Positions 1 to 7,694 of a DNA stretch of 59,991 nucleotides are shown in pieces; positions within the stretch are counted from its first letter, which is position 1, and every line of letters starts with the position of its first letter. Position numbers and translations under genes: made by a program. The notes below the pieces were generated by a model, which worked only from the letters and a program-made list of their open reading frames with translations, was not told the origin of the DNA and did not search any database. The DNA is from Kineococcus rubinsiae (lineage in GTDB: Bacteria; Actinomycetota; Actinomycetes; Actinomycetales; Kineococcaceae), in contig NZ_VWPY01000026.1 in NCBI RefSeq assembly GCF_011839805.1, positions 1 through 59,991 of the forward strand. Direction: 5' to 3'.

Positions 1-717
1 GCGCTGGCCGCCGCCCGCACCGCGGCCGCGACGGCGGCGGCCGAGCTCGCCGGCGCCGACGGCGGGTCCGCAGCCGCGCTGCTCACCCACGCCGAGGCGG
101 TCCTGGAGCGGGCGGGCGCCGACCTCGCCCGCACCGAGGAGGACCTCGCCACCGTCACGGTCCGCCTCGAGTTCGCCGGCCGGGAGGGTAGGCAGGACGC
201 GGCCGACGCCGCGGAGACCGCGTTCGAGGTCGCGACGCGCGAGGCGGCGGCCCTGACGCGGCGCGCGGAGGCGGCCCGGCTGCTGCGCGACGTCCTGCAG
301 CGCCACCGCGCCGACGCGCGGCAGCGCTACGTCGCGCCGTTCTCCGAGCGCCTGGAGTCGCTGGGCGCCGTGGTCTTCGGGGACACGTTCCGCGTCGAGC
401 TCGACGACGACCTCCGCATCGTCAGCCGCACCCTCGCGGGCCGCACCGTGCGCTACGAGAACCTGTCCACGGGCACCCGCGAGCAGCTCGCGGTCCTCAC
501 CCGGCTGGCCTGCGCCGCCCTGGTCGACCCCGACGACGGGGTCCCGGTCGTCCTCGACGACGTCCTGGGCCACTCCGACCCCGACCGGCTGCACCGCCTC
601 GGCGCCGTCTTCGGGCTCGTCGCGCCACCCGCGCAGGTGCTGCTCCTGACGCCCGGCCCGGGGGCCCACGCCTCCATCCCGGGCGCGGTCGTCCTCCGCC
701 TCGACGCCGACGGCTGA
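1..717 (+). CDS. AAA-type coiled-coil ATPase, C-terminal part (YhaN/SbcC-like), truncated by the window edge
   Basis: The open frame runs in from base 1 and ends at TGA 715-717, giving 238 visible residues. Residues 1-120 are Ala/Arg/Glu-rich without helix breakers, as in the coiled coil of SMC-like ATPases. The ATPase head follows: an ABC-signature-like LSTGT at 155-159 followed by REQL, and a Walker B strand VVLDD at 183-187 followed by VLGHSD (D-loop region). This is the layout of YhaN/SbcC/RecF-type proteins, in which Walker A lies at the N terminus, here outside the window. Such proteins usually pair with a metallophosphoesterase in DNA-end processing; that partner would lie upstream and cannot be seen. 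The family call is sound, the exact role is not known. The next gene converges with only 9 bases between. Confidence 0.8.
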   Translation, partial: ALAAARTAAATAAAELAGADGGSAAALLTHAEAVLERAGADLARTEEDLATVTVRLEFAGREGRQDAADAAETAFEVATREAAALTRRAEAARLLRDVLQRHRADARQRYVAPFSERLESLGAVVFGDTFRVELDDDLRIVSRTLAGRTVRYENLSTGTREQLAVLTRLACAALVDPDDGVPVVLDDVLGHSDPDRLHRLGAVFGLVAPPAQVLLLTPGPGAHASIPGAVVLRLDADG

Positions 718-726
718 GCCGGGCGT

Positions 727-1350
727 TCACCCCGCGGCGACGGTCACCGACACCGGCCCGCTCAGCGCGGCGAGCCGCGCGGCCGCATCGCCGCCCAGCC
801 GCCCCAGCACGACGATGCCGGGGTAGGACGACTGGTCGCCGTGGTAGAGGACGAGGTCCTGACCCGGCGCGTAGTAGCCCACGTCCCCCACGTCGGGGTC
901 CGCCTCCGCGGGCTGACCGTCCAGGGACAGGCGCGACGGCAGCGGACCCGTCTTCTCGACCCCGCCGTGCTCCCCCATCTCGACCGTGACGGGCAGCTGG
1001 GCGAGGAGGTCCCGCGTCGCGGCGCTCGGGGTCAGGGTGGCGCCGAGCTCCTCGTCGCCGACGGTGAGGCGCACCCGCACGTCGCCCTCCGCGCCGGGGT
1101 CCGGGGACCGGACCCCGCTCGCCGCGGGTCCCGGGGTCGTCGCGGATCCTGGGGTGGTCGCGGCAGAGGTGGTCCCGGGAGCCGCGGCCGGGGACGCGGG
1201 GGACGCGGCACCGCAGCCGGCGGCGAGGACCGCGACCAGCGCCGCGGCGGGAGACGTCGCGGCGAGCCGCCGGCGCGGCCCCCGGCGACCGGTGGGCGGG
1301 CGGACCGGTGGGCCGTGCTCCCCGTCGGTGTTCCCGGCGACCTCTCGCAC
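727..1350 (-). CDS. Lipoprotein with a cyclophilin-like fold domain
   Basis: 207 residues. An Arg-rich N terminus (about 20-29) leads into a hydrophobic stretch and a lipobox LAAGC with the lipidated Cys at 46, then an Ala/Pro/Thr-rich linker (about 48-85). The C-terminal 120 residues (VRVRLTVGDEELGATLTPSA to the end) match the small beta-rich cyclophilin-like domain of the DUF3830/cyclophilin_like group: 'GDVGYYAPGQDLVLYHGDQS' and 'IVVLGRLGG' are typical. Such proteins are exported and membrane-anchored; no prolyl isomerase activity should be assumed. An earlier or later start is possible because several GTG codons precede the hydrophobic stretch. It is divergent from the efflux pump at 1607 and the two share an intergenic region holding a large inverted repeat. 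Confidence 0.75.
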   Translation of the reverse strand: MREVAGNTDGEHGPPVRPPTGRRGPRRRLAATSPAAALVAVLAAGCGAASPASPAAAPGTTSAATTPGSATTPGPAASGVRSPDPGAEGDVRVRLTVGDEELGATLTPSAATRDLLAQLPVTVEMGEHGGVEKTGPLPSRLSLDGQPAEADPDVGDVGYYAPGQDLVLYHGDQSSYPGIVVLGRLGGDAAARLAALSGPVSVTVAAG

Positions 1351-1430
1351 GGCGGCACTCCTCTCGTCGGCCCGGGGAAGTCGCGGCTGCGGCCGCCCCG
1401 CGGGCCAGTCAACGTGCCGGGCGCACGGCG

Positions 1431-1525
1431 CGGGAGTCCCGGAGCAGGGGCGTACCGGCAGGGCACGCCTCGCGCCGCGGTGCCCAGGGGTGCCCTGCCG
1501 GTACCTGCTCCCGCAGGGACTCCCG
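1431..1525. repeat. Large imperfect inverted repeat between divergent genes
   Basis: The left arm starts CGGGAGTCCC (1431-1440) and continues to a core GTACCGGCAGGGCAC (1452-1466). The right arm carries the exact reverse complement of that core at 1490-1504 and GGGACTCCCG at 1516-1525. The arms total about 36-38 nt with a 23-nt centre. A related direct copy lies at 1635-1660, inside the start of the efflux gene. The repeat lies between divergently transcribed genes, so it is not a simple terminator. It may be a repetitive extragenic palindrome or a regulatory site. Confidence 0.7.
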
Positions 1526-1606
1526 GCCGCCCGGGCCCTGGTGTTCCCTGGTGCCGTGGGCCTCCCGTCCGGGAGTCGCCCGCCGTCGAGGGAGGAGAAC
1601 GTCCGC

Positions 1607-2899
1607 GTGCGTGGAGCAGGTCAGCAGGCCCCACCGGGAGTCCCCGCGCAGGGGCGCCGGCCGCGCGTCGCCTCCCGGGCGGGAGCCCCGGCCGGGACGG
1701 GCGCGATCGCCCCGGCCCTGGTGGCGACGGTCGTCTTCCTGACGGCCATCGCCCCGCTGGCCACCGACATGTACGTCCCGGCGTTCCCCGCGGTGGCCGA
1801 CGACCTGGCCGCGACGGCGACCGAGGTCCAGCTGACGCTGACGACCTTCTTCGTCGGGATGGCCCTGGGCCAGCTCGTCGGCGGCCCCGTCTCCGACCAG
1901 CGCGGGCGCAAGCGGCCCCTGGTCGCCGCGGTGGTCGTCCTGACCGCGGCGTCCGTCGCGTGCGCCCTGGCCCCGGGCATCGGCGTGATGATGGCCGCCC
2001 GTGCGGTGCAGGGCTTCGCCGGGGGCTGGGCGATGGTCGTCGCCCGCGCCGTGGTCGTCGACCTCGCGTCGGGTGCGCAGCTCGTTCGCGTGCTCAACGT
2101 CATCGCCGCCGTCGGCGGGATCGCCCCCATCGCCGGGCCCCTGCTGGGCGCGGCGATCCTGCAGCTGACGGACTGGCGGGTCTCGTTCTGGACCCTCGCG
2201 GGCCTCGGGGTGGCGATGGTCCTCGCCGTCCTGGTGGTCGTGCCCGAGACCCTGCCCCCCGCCCGGCGGCGCGGCGGCGGCCTGCGGGCCTTCGCGGGGG
2301 CCGGGCGCCAGGTCCTGCGCAACCGCCGCTACGTCGGCTACGTCCTGGTCGCCGGCGCCTCGATGGGGGCGATCTTCGCCTACGTCTCCACCTCGGCCTT
2401 CGTGCTGCAGTCGATGAACGGGCTGTCCCCGGTGGTCTACTCGCTCGACTTCGCCGCCAACGCGCTCGGGATGACGCTCGCCGCCCTCGTCGCCGCCCGC
2501 CTGGCCGGCCGGGTGCGCACGCGCCGGGTCATCGCCGCGGGTCAGGGACCCGCCCTCGCGGCGGGGCTGGCCATGCTGGCCGGCGCGCTCCTCTTCGACA
2601 CCCCCCTCGTCGTGGCCGTCGTCGCCTTCTTCGTGCTGATGACCACGGCGGGCCTGATCGGGCCCAACGCCGGGGCGCTGGCCTCGGCGGAGGTGCCCGA
2701 GCACCCCGGCACCGGCTCCGCCGTCCTGGGCTTCGTGCAGTGGCTCGCCGCCGGGCTCGTCGCCCCCCTGGCCGGCCTCGGCGGTGAGCGCAGCGCGGTG
2801 CCCATGGCGGTGCTGATGATCGTCTGCACCGTCGTCTCCATCGCGGGCCTGGCCCTGGCCCGGCCCCGCACCACCCGGGCGGGCGTCCCCGCCGCCTGA
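1607..2899 (+). CDS. Bcr/CflA-type multidrug efflux MFS transporter
   Basis: 430 residues, the usual size for the 12-helix drug:H+ antiporter Bcr/CflA group. After a basic N-terminal tail the first helix begins near residue 30 (ATVVFLTAIAPLATDMYVPAF); 'TDMYVPAFP' in TM1 is the hallmark of this family. The loop motif GGPVSDQRGRKRP after TM2 is the MFS motif A. 'RAVQGFAGGWAMVVARAVVVD' is TM4/motif C-like. The GTG start at 1607 was chosen because GGGAGGAG sits 9 nt upstream; the open frame extends much further upstream but in non-coding-like composition. Substrates are probably small toxic organics exported across the plasma membrane. Unknown is whether the inverted repeat upstream controls it. 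A perfect GC palindrome follows the stop. Confidence 0.88.
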   Translation: MRGAGQQAPPGVPAQGRRPRVASRAGAPAGTGAIAPALVATVVFLTAIAPLATDMYVPAFPAVADDLAATATEVQLTLTTFFVGMALGQLVGGPVSDQRGRKRPLVAAVVVLTAASVACALAPGIGVMMAARAVQGFAGGWAMVVARAVVVDLASGAQLVRVLNVIAAVGGIAPIAGPLLGAAILQLTDWRVSFWTLAGLGVAMVLAVLVVVPETLPPARRRGGGLRAFAGAGRQVLRNRRYVGYVLVAGASMGAIFAYVSTSAFVLQSMNGLSPVVYSLDFAANALGMTLAALVAARLAGRVRTRRVIAAGQGPALAAGLAMLAGALLFDTPLVVAVVAFFVLMTTAGLIGPNAGALASAEVPEHPGTGSAVLGFVQWLAAGLVAPLAGLGGERSAVPMAVLMIVCTVVSIAGLALARPRTTRAGVPAA

Positions 2900-2924
2900 T
2901 CCCGTCGTCCCGACGTCACCGACC

Positions 2925-2942
2925 CGGCCCCCGCGGGGGCCG
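2925..2942 (+). terminator. GC-rich perfect palindrome after the efflux gene
   Basis: CGGCCCCCGCGGGGGCCG is an 18-nt perfect palindrome 25 nt after the efflux stop codon and 16 nt before the cupin start. No T-run follows, so it could be a U-less terminator common in actinobacteria, or only attenuate read-through into the cupin gene. Confidence 0.45.
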
Positions 2943-2958
2943 TCACGAGAGGAACACC

Positions 2959-3363
2959 GTGCAGATCACCCGCAGCTCCGTCGCCACCGTCAAGGGGCCC
3001 GCCGACTGGTTCACCGGCGACGTGTACATCGACGTCGTGGCCGGCGCCCCCGACCCGTCGCGGGTCAGCGCCAACCTCGTGCACTTCATGCCCGGCGCCC
3101 GCACGCACTGGCACCGCCACCCGCTGAGCCAGACGGTGTTCGTCACCGAGGGCGTCGGCCTCTGCCAGCGCCGGGGCGGGCCCGTCGAGGTGATCCGCCC
3201 CGGTGATCGCGTCCTGTTCGAGGCCGACGAGGAGCACTGGCACGGCGCGAGCCCGGATCGGCTCATGGTCCACGTGGCCATCAACGAGGGCGACGACGAC
3301 CACGCCGTCGTGCACTGGATGACCCCGGTCACCGACGAGGAGTACGCGGCCCCCATCGGCTGA
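2959..3363 (+). CDS. Small single-domain cupin protein
   Basis: 134 residues, one cupin barrel. Motif 1 is visible as HWHRHPLSQTVFVTEGVG (two metal-ligand His in H-W-H, a later acidic Glu and the closing Gly) and motif 2 as 'IRPGDRVLFEADEEHWHGA' with its His. This is the metal-binding layout of TM1287/YhhW-like small cupins, many of which accompany carboxymuconolactone decarboxylase-like or quinone-metabolising proteins. The substrate cannot be told from sequence. Start: GTG at 2959 with GAGAGGA about 7 nt before it. It lies 60 nt downstream of the efflux gene and may be partly co-transcribed with it. Confidence 0.82.
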   Translation: MQITRSSVATVKGPADWFTGDVYIDVVAGAPDPSRVSANLVHFMPGARTHWHRHPLSQTVFVTEGVGLCQRRGGPVEVIRPGDRVLFEADEEHWHGASPDRLMVHVAINEGDDDHAVVHWMTPVTDEEYAAPIG

Positions 3364-3389
3364 CCCTAGACGCCGGCGCGCGGGCACCC

Positions 3390-3414
3390 GCATGCCGGCG
3401 CCCGGTGCGGGTAC
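3390..3414 (+). promoter_or_regulatory. Sigma-B-like promoter for the FNT-family gene
   Basis: GCAT (3390-3393), a 15-nt spacer, then GGGTAC (3409-3414), fitting the actinobacterial stress sigma-B pattern GNNT-N14-16-GGGTAC/T. It ends 36 nt before the GTG start at 3450. The same arrangement precedes the next gene. Confidence 0.45.
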
Positions 3415-3449
3415 CTCACGGCGGTCAGACCCCCTGCCGAGGAGCACCC

Positions 3450-4274
3450 GTGACCCCCACCGGTTCCGCCGGCCCGTCCTCCCCCACCGAGCGTCCCGCC
3501 GAGCCCGAACCCGAGGTCGAGGACGCGTTCGACCGCCTGGTCGAGGAGGGGGAGGACCGGCTCGAGCGCCCGCTGCTCCCGCTCGTCAGCGTCGGCCTCC
3601 TCGGCGGCATCGACGTCGGCACCGGTGTGCTGGCCTACCTGGTCGTCGAGCACCAGACGGGCAGCACGCTGCTGGCGGGGCTCGCCTTCTCCCTCGGCTT
3701 CGTGGCCCTGCTGCTGGCCCGCAGCGAGCTCTTCACGGAGAACTTCCTCGTTCCCGTGACCGCGCTGGTCGCCCGGCGCGGGAGCGTCGCGAAGCTGCTG
3801 CGGCTGTGGGGCGTCACCCTGGTGGCGAACCTGCTCGCGGGGTGGGTCATCACGTGGCTCATCGTGCAGGCGCTGCCGGACCTGCACCCGACCGTCCTGA
3901 CCAGCGCGCAGCACTACGCCGACCTGGGCTACGACCTGCGGTCCTTCTGCCTCGCCGTGCTCGCCGGCGCCGTCATCACGCTCATGACCCGCATGCAGCA
4001 CGCGACCGACAGCATGGGCGTGAAGCTCGTCCCGGCGGTCCTCTTCGGCGCGCTGCTGGCCGGCGCGCAGCTGTTCCACTGCGTCCTGGACTCGCTGCTG
4101 CTGTTCGCGGCGCTGCACGTCGGGGCGCCGTTCGGCTACGCGCACTGGTTCGGGCTGCTGTGCTGGTCCGCGCTCGGCAACCTCGCCGGCGGGCTCGTGC
4201 TGGTCACGGCCGTGCGCCTGCTGCGGGTGCCGCACCGCATCGCCGAGGAGCGGCAGGCCGACGGCCGCGGCTGA
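3450..4274 (+). CDS. Formate/nitrite transporter (FNT) family membrane protein
   Basis: 274 residues. After an acidic, Pro-rich N-terminal tail (1-35) come six predicted helices: about 50-70 (PLVSVGLLGGIDVGTGVLAY), 78-98, 120-142, 165-185, 195-220 and 230-252. 'LLARSELFTENFLVPVTAL' is the signature FNT loop at the end of TM2, and the later 'SDSMGVKLV'-like and 'GALLAGAQLFHCVLDSLLL' segments fit the second repeat. The proteins act as pentameric anion channels for formate, nitrite or related monoacids; the sequence most resembles the YfdC-like branch, whose substrate is unknown. GTG 3450 was chosen for the GAGGAG at 3439-3444. A sigma-B-like promoter precedes it, suggesting stress expression. 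Confidence 0.85.
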   Translation: MTPTGSAGPSSPTERPAEPEPEVEDAFDRLVEEGEDRLERPLLPLVSVGLLGGIDVGTGVLAYLVVEHQTGSTLLAGLAFSLGFVALLLARSELFTENFLVPVTALVARRGSVAKLLRLWGVTLVANLLAGWVITWLIVQALPDLHPTVLTSAQHYADLGYDLRSFCLAVLAGAVITLMTRMQHATDSMGVKLVPAVLFGALLAGAQLFHCVLDSLLLFAALHVGAPFGYAHWFGLLCWSALGNLAGGLVLVTAVRLLRVPHRIAEERQADGRG

Positions 4275-4284
4275 CGTGCCCGCC

Positions 4285-4309
4285 GTTTCGGCGCCGGGCG
4301 CGCGGGTAC
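4285..4309 (+). promoter_or_regulatory. Sigma-B-like promoter for the 194-residue membrane protein
   Basis: GTTT (4285-4288), 15-nt spacer, GGGTAC (4304-4309): an excellent match to the actinobacterial sigma-B consensus. It lies 38 nt upstream of the ATG at 4347, nearly the same distance as in the preceding gene. Confidence 0.6.
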
Positions 4310-4346
4310 TCACGACCCGATCAGCCGTGCGAGACGAGGAGACCCC

Positions 4347-4931
4347 ATGAGCAGCGCCGACGACCACACCACCGCCCAGGCCGTGCACGACCTGGGTTCC
4401 GCCCTGTGGTTCGGGGGGTCCGTGATGGGGGTCGCGGGGGCCAACAAGGCCGGCAACGACCTCCCGGACCCCTACGACCGCATCCGCGTCGCGACGTCGG
4501 CGTGGCGGCGCTTCGCCCCGGCGCAGTGGGCGGGCATCGGCGCGGTCCTCGTCGCCGGCGCCCAGCTCACGGCCGCGTCCGGCAACCGCATCGCCGCGCA
4601 GCAGGGCTACGGCAGCGTGGGGGCGCTGAAGATCGGCTTCGTCCTGACCGGGGCGGTCGCCACGGGCTACGCCGCCTACTGCGGGCGCCGCATCGGCAGC
4701 ATCGCCGAGGAGATCCAGGCGAGCGGGCAGCCGCTGGAGGTGCGGGACATCTCGCGTCCCGCCGCCTCCACACCCGACCGGCTCGCCCGCTGGCAGCGCC
4801 GGCAGCGCTGGAGCCAGCTGCTCGTCCCGGGGCTGGCCGCCGCGAACATCGTCTGCAACGCCCAGCTCGTGCAGTCCTACCGCGCCGGGGCCACGGCGAA
4901 GGGCGTCCTGCGCCGCGTGCTGCCCGGCTGA
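4347..4931 (+). CDS. Actinobacterial membrane protein of unknown function
   Basis: 194 residues. Four hydrophobic segments are visible: about 17-34 (ALWFGGSVMGVAGANKAG), 56-77 (APAQWAGIGAVLVAGAQLTAA), 92-112 (GALKIGFVLTGAVATGYAAYC) and 155-176 (SQLLVPGLAAANIVCNAQLVQ). The short charged loop 'RRIGSIAEEIQASGQPLEVRDIS' lies between the third and fourth. I do not recognise a characterised family; similar proteins are widespread in actinobacteria. ATG 4347 follows GAGACGAGGAG, a good ribosome binding site. A sigma-B-like promoter sits just upstream, and a long perfect hairpin follows the stop. The promoter suggests a stress-induced envelope protein, but function is unknown. Confidence 0.75.
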   Translation: MSSADDHTTAQAVHDLGSALWFGGSVMGVAGANKAGNDLPDPYDRIRVATSAWRRFAPAQWAGIGAVLVAGAQLTAASGNRIAAQQGYGSVGALKIGFVLTGAVATGYAAYCGRRIGSIAEEIQASGQPLEVRDISRPAASTPDRLARWQRRQRWSQLLVPGLAAANIVCNAQLVQSYRAGATAKGVLRRVLPG

Positions 4932-4939
4932 CCCACCCT

Positions 4940-4982
4940 CCCGCCGTGATCGTGCAGGGACCACCTGCACGATCACGGCGGG
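4940..4982. repeat. 43-nt perfect palindrome, copy 1 (also a possible bidirectional terminator)
   Basis: Left arm CCCGCCGTGATCGTGCAGG (4940-4958), loop GACCA, right arm CCTGCACGATCACGGCGGG (4964-4982): a perfect 19-bp stem. It lies between convergent genes, so it could terminate both. A near-identical palindrome at 49696-49738 lies between divergent genes, which argues for a dispersed repeat family rather than a dedicated terminator. Confidence 0.85.
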
Positions 4983-4995
4983 GGCGGGTCGGGGG

Positions 4996-5793
4996 TCAGT
5001 CGCCGGAACCGGGCTCGGCGAGCTTGCCCTGGCCCTTGGCGGTCAGCGCGTTCGGCAGCAGGTTGGCCACGGCCCCCTGGACCTTGGTCGCCAGCGACCC
5101 GGTCACGACGTGGTCGCGCCCCTTCTGCAGCGCGGCGTAGGCCTGCTTCGCCACCTTCGCGGGGTCGTCCTTGAGCGAGGTCTGGCCCATCTTCGTGTCC
5201 TGCGCCCCGGCGCGGTCGAAGAACTCCGTGTCGGTCGGGCCGGGCAGGAACGCGGTCACCACGACGCCCGAACCCTCGACCTCCTGGCGCAGCGCCTGCG
5301 CGAAGGACTGCACGAACGCCTTGCTGGCGCCGTAGACCGCCTGGTGCGGGGCGGGCACCCGGGCCGCGAGGGAGGACGTGAAGAGCAGCTTCCCCTCGCC
5401 GCGCTGGACCATGTGCCGGGCCGCGTGCTTGGCGAGCCGGACGACGGAGTCGACGTTGAGCCGGATCATCTGCAGCTCGTCGTCGAGGTCGGTGTCCACG
5501 AACGTGCCGCTGACCCCCACCCCCGCGTGCAGGGCGACGGCGTCGACGGCCCGGCCGCCGGCGGTCGCGACCTGCCAGAGCTGCTCGACGCCCTCCGCGG
5601 TGCGGAGGTCGGTGCGCAGCACCTCGGCGGAGACGGTGCCGGCGAGCTGGGCGGGCGCGTCGTGGACGGCCTCGTCCTCGGCGACGAGGAGGACGTCGTA
5701 GCCGCCCTCGGCGAACTGCTTGGCGAGCTCGAGGCCGATGCCGCTGGAGGCACCGGTCACGACGGCGAACGGTCGGGTGGCGGGGGTCTGCAC
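4996..5793 (-). CDS. SDR-family oxidoreductase (classical short-chain dehydrogenase)
   Basis: 265 residues, standard for classical SDRs. The Rossmann motif TGASSGIG is at 13-20, the structural NAG motif appears as HAG at 89-91, and the catalytic triad is Ser140/141, Tyr154 and Lys158 (YGASK). The motif 'LPGPTDTEFFDRA' follows beta-6. It should reduce or oxidise an alcohol/ketone with NAD(P); the C-terminal basic tail (ANLLPNALTAKGQGKLA) resembles the DltE/YqjQ-like group. GTG 5793 is chosen because AAGGAG lies 7 nt upstream. The first Asn of the NAG motif is replaced by His, which is unusual though not disqualifying. The substrate is unknown. The neighbouring idi gene is on the same strand, 108 nt upstream. 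Confidence 0.87.
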   Translation of the reverse strand: MQTPATRPFAVVTGASSGIGLELAKQFAEGGYDVLLVAEDEAVHDAPAQLAGTVSAEVLRTDLRTAEGVEQLWQVATAGGRAVDAVALHAGVGVSGTFVDTDLDDELQMIRLNVDSVVRLAKHAARHMVQRGEGKLLFTSSLAARVPAPHQAVYGASKAFVQSFAQALRQEVEGSGVVVTAFLPGPTDTEFFDRAGAQDTKMGQTSLKDDPAKVAKQAYAALQKGRDHVVTGSLATKVQGAVANLLPNALTAKGQGKLAEPGSGD

Positions 5794-5901
5794 GGGGGTC
5801 TCCTTCAGCGGGGGTGTGCCGTCCCCTTGCCCACCCACCGGCGGGTCATGCCCGCCGCCTCGGGCCCGCCGGGTCAGGCCCGCCGCGCCGGACCCCCGGC
5901 G

Positions 5902-6453
5902 TCAGGCGTCGAGCTGCGGCAGCTGCTCCAGCAGCCACGGGCTGAAGGGCGCCGGGTCGGCCGCGACGTCGCGGCGCAGCTCGTGCATCGGGGACCAGCG
6001 CCAGTCGCCGACCTCGTCGGGGTCCGGGGCCGGCTCGTCGAGCAGCCGCGCGCTGAACACGGGGCAGATCTCGTTCTCGACGGTCCCGTCGGGCATGACC
6101 GCCCGGTAGCGGAAGTCCGGCACGAGGGGCTGCACGTCGGTGACGCGGACCCCCAGCTCGTCGGCGGCGCGGCGGTGCACCGCGTCCACCGGGTCCTCCC
6201 CGGGGCCGGGGTGGCCGCAGAAGCTGTTGGTCCAGGCACCGGGCCACGTCTTCTTGACGTCGGCCCGGCGGGTCAGCAGCGTGCGGCCCTCCGCGTCGAG
6301 GATCCAGCAGGAGAACGCCAAGTGCAGGGGCGTGTCCGCGTGGTGCACCTCGGCCTTGGGCGCGGTGCCGCACGGGGTGCCGTCCTCGTCGAGCAGCACG
6401 ACGAGTTCGACCGTCGCGGGCGCGGTGGTCGAGGGCGGGAGCGGCGCGGTCAC
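5902..6453 (-). CDS. idi: Isopentenyl-diphosphate delta-isomerase, type 1
   Basis: 183 residues, the normal length for bacterial type 1 IDI, a NUDIX-fold cytosolic enzyme that interconverts IPP and DMAPP with Mg/Zn. The metal-site and active-site segment 'TNSFCGHP' (catalytic Cys79, His81) is followed by the NUDIX-like 'GEDPVDAVHRRAADELGV'. Upstream, 'TPLHLAFSCWI' supplies the metal-binding His. 'ENEICPVF' contains the catalytic Glu pair, and 'DWRWSP' is also conserved. GTG 6453 was chosen because GGAGG stands 4 nt upstream. In an actinobacterium with the MEP pathway the enzyme balances IPP/DMAPP for carotenoid and quinone synthesis; no other terpenoid genes are in the window. Confidence 0.93.
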   Translation of the reverse strand: MTAPLPPSTTAPATVELVVLLDEDGTPCGTAPKAEVHHADTPLHLAFSCWILDAEGRTLLTRRADVKKTWPGAWTNSFCGHPGPGEDPVDAVHRRAADELGVRVTDVQPLVPDFRYRAVMPDGTVENEICPVFSARLLDEPAPDPDEVGDWRWSPMHELRRDVAADPAPFSPWLLEQLPQLDA

Positions 6454-6536
6454 GGGACCTCCGGGGGTCGGGGCGGAGACCTGACCGTACGTCGCCGCCG
6501 CCGCGACGACCACCACGCCCCGCCGGGCGGCCGCGC

Positions 6537-7682
6537 TCAGACGAGGGCGGGGGCCGCGGGGCCGCCGGCCGCGGCGACGGCCTCGTCCAGCTCGGCGCCG
6601 AGGCCGAGGTCCTCGCCGGCCACGAGCCGGGCCTCGAGCTCGCGGACGCGGGGGATGACGAGCTCGCCGAACGCCTCGACCTCCTCCTTGACGTGGAGGA
6701 ACCCGAGCAGCAGCAGGTCCACGCCGACGAGCCGGTAGGCGAGGATCCGGCGGGCGACCTCGTCGGCCGTGCCGACCAGGCCCGTCCGGAACCCGTCGTT
6801 GTACTGCACGAGGTCGCGGAACTCGCTGTCGGCCCACATGCCCTTGCGGTTGCCGGTGGCGTTGCCGGCCTGCTGCACCGAGGCGCGGAAGCCCTCGACC
6901 TTCGTGGCGTCGGCCTTGTCGATGATCTCCTCGAGGACGGCCTCGGCCTCCTCGCGGGTCTCGCGCACGACGGCGAACCCGTTGAGCCCGAACTTCAGGG
7001 TGCGCCCCGCGCGCTCGGCGTGGGCGCGGACGTCACGCACCTGCTCGGCGGCCCCGGCGACGGACTTGCCGTTCATGAAGTACCAGTCGCTCACCCGGCT
7101 CGCCATGGCCTGCGCCGCATCGGAGTTGCCGCCCTGGAAGATCTCCGGCTGGGACCGCGGCTGCGGGCGGAAGGTGATGTCGCGGGCCTGGAAGAAGTCT
7201 CCGTAGTGGCTGAACCCGTCCTGGGTCCACACGCCGCGGAGGACCTCGATGAACTCCTCGGACTGGCGGTAGCGCTCGTCGTGCTCCAGCCACGGGACGC
7301 CCAGCGAGGTCGCCTCGCCCTTGTACCAGCCGGAGACGACGTTCAGCGCGAGCCGGTCGTCGGTGAGCTCCTGCGCGGTCGCGGCGAACTTCGCGAGGAC
7401 GCCGGGCTGCCAGAAGTAGGGGTGGACCGCGGCGATGACCTTCAGCCGCTGCGTCGCCAGCAGCAGCGCGAGGGAGAACGAGGTGGACTCGTGCTGCGCG
7501 TCCGCGCCGTAGGAGGCCGCGTAGCGGACCTGCGTCAGGGCGTACTCGAAACCCACGCGCTCGGCCGCCTTGGCGACCTCGATGTTGTAGGCCGGGTCGT
7601 GGCTCGTGCGCTGCTCGATGGTCGAGACCACGAGCCCGCCGGAGACGTTGGGGACCCAGTAGGCGAACTTCAGCTCGGACAT
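6537..7682 (-). CDS. sfnG: LLM-class flavin-dependent monooxygenase, dimethylsulfone monooxygenase (SfnG)-like
   Basis: 381 residues with the bacterial luciferase-like TIM barrel. The N terminus LKFAYWVPNVSGGLVVSTIEQ is close to SfnG, the FMNH2-dependent enzyme converting dimethylsulfone to methanesulfinate. 'LNVVSGWYKGEA', 'ERYRQSEEFIEVLRG' and 'PEIFQGGNSDAAQ' are core SsuD/SfnG-family segments that bind flavin and sulfonate-like substrate. ATG 7682 has GAGAGGA about 6 nt upstream. The leader contains a SAM (S-box) riboswitch at 7695-7777, so expression should fall when SAM is plentiful, which supports a sulfur-scavenging role. No flavin reductase or sulfonate ABC transporter is adjacent. 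The specific sulfur substrate is inferred from similarity only. Confidence 0.85.
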   Translation of the reverse strand: MSELKFAYWVPNVSGGLVVSTIEQRTSHDPAYNIEVAKAAERVGFEYALTQVRYAASYGADAQHESTSFSLALLLATQRLKVIAAVHPYFWQPGVLAKFAATAQELTDDRLALNVVSGWYKGEATSLGVPWLEHDERYRQSEEFIEVLRGVWTQDGFSHYGDFFQARDITFRPQPRSQPEIFQGGNSDAAQAMASRVSDWYFMNGKSVAGAAEQVRDVRAHAERAGRTLKFGLNGFAVVRETREEAEAVLEEIIDKADATKVEGFRASVQQAGNATGNRKGMWADSEFRDLVQYNDGFRTGLVGTADEVARRILAYRLVGVDLLLLGFLHVKEEVEAFGELVIPRVRELEARLVAGEDLGLGAELDEAVAAAGGPAAPALV

Positions 7683-7694
7683 GGTGTTCCTCTC

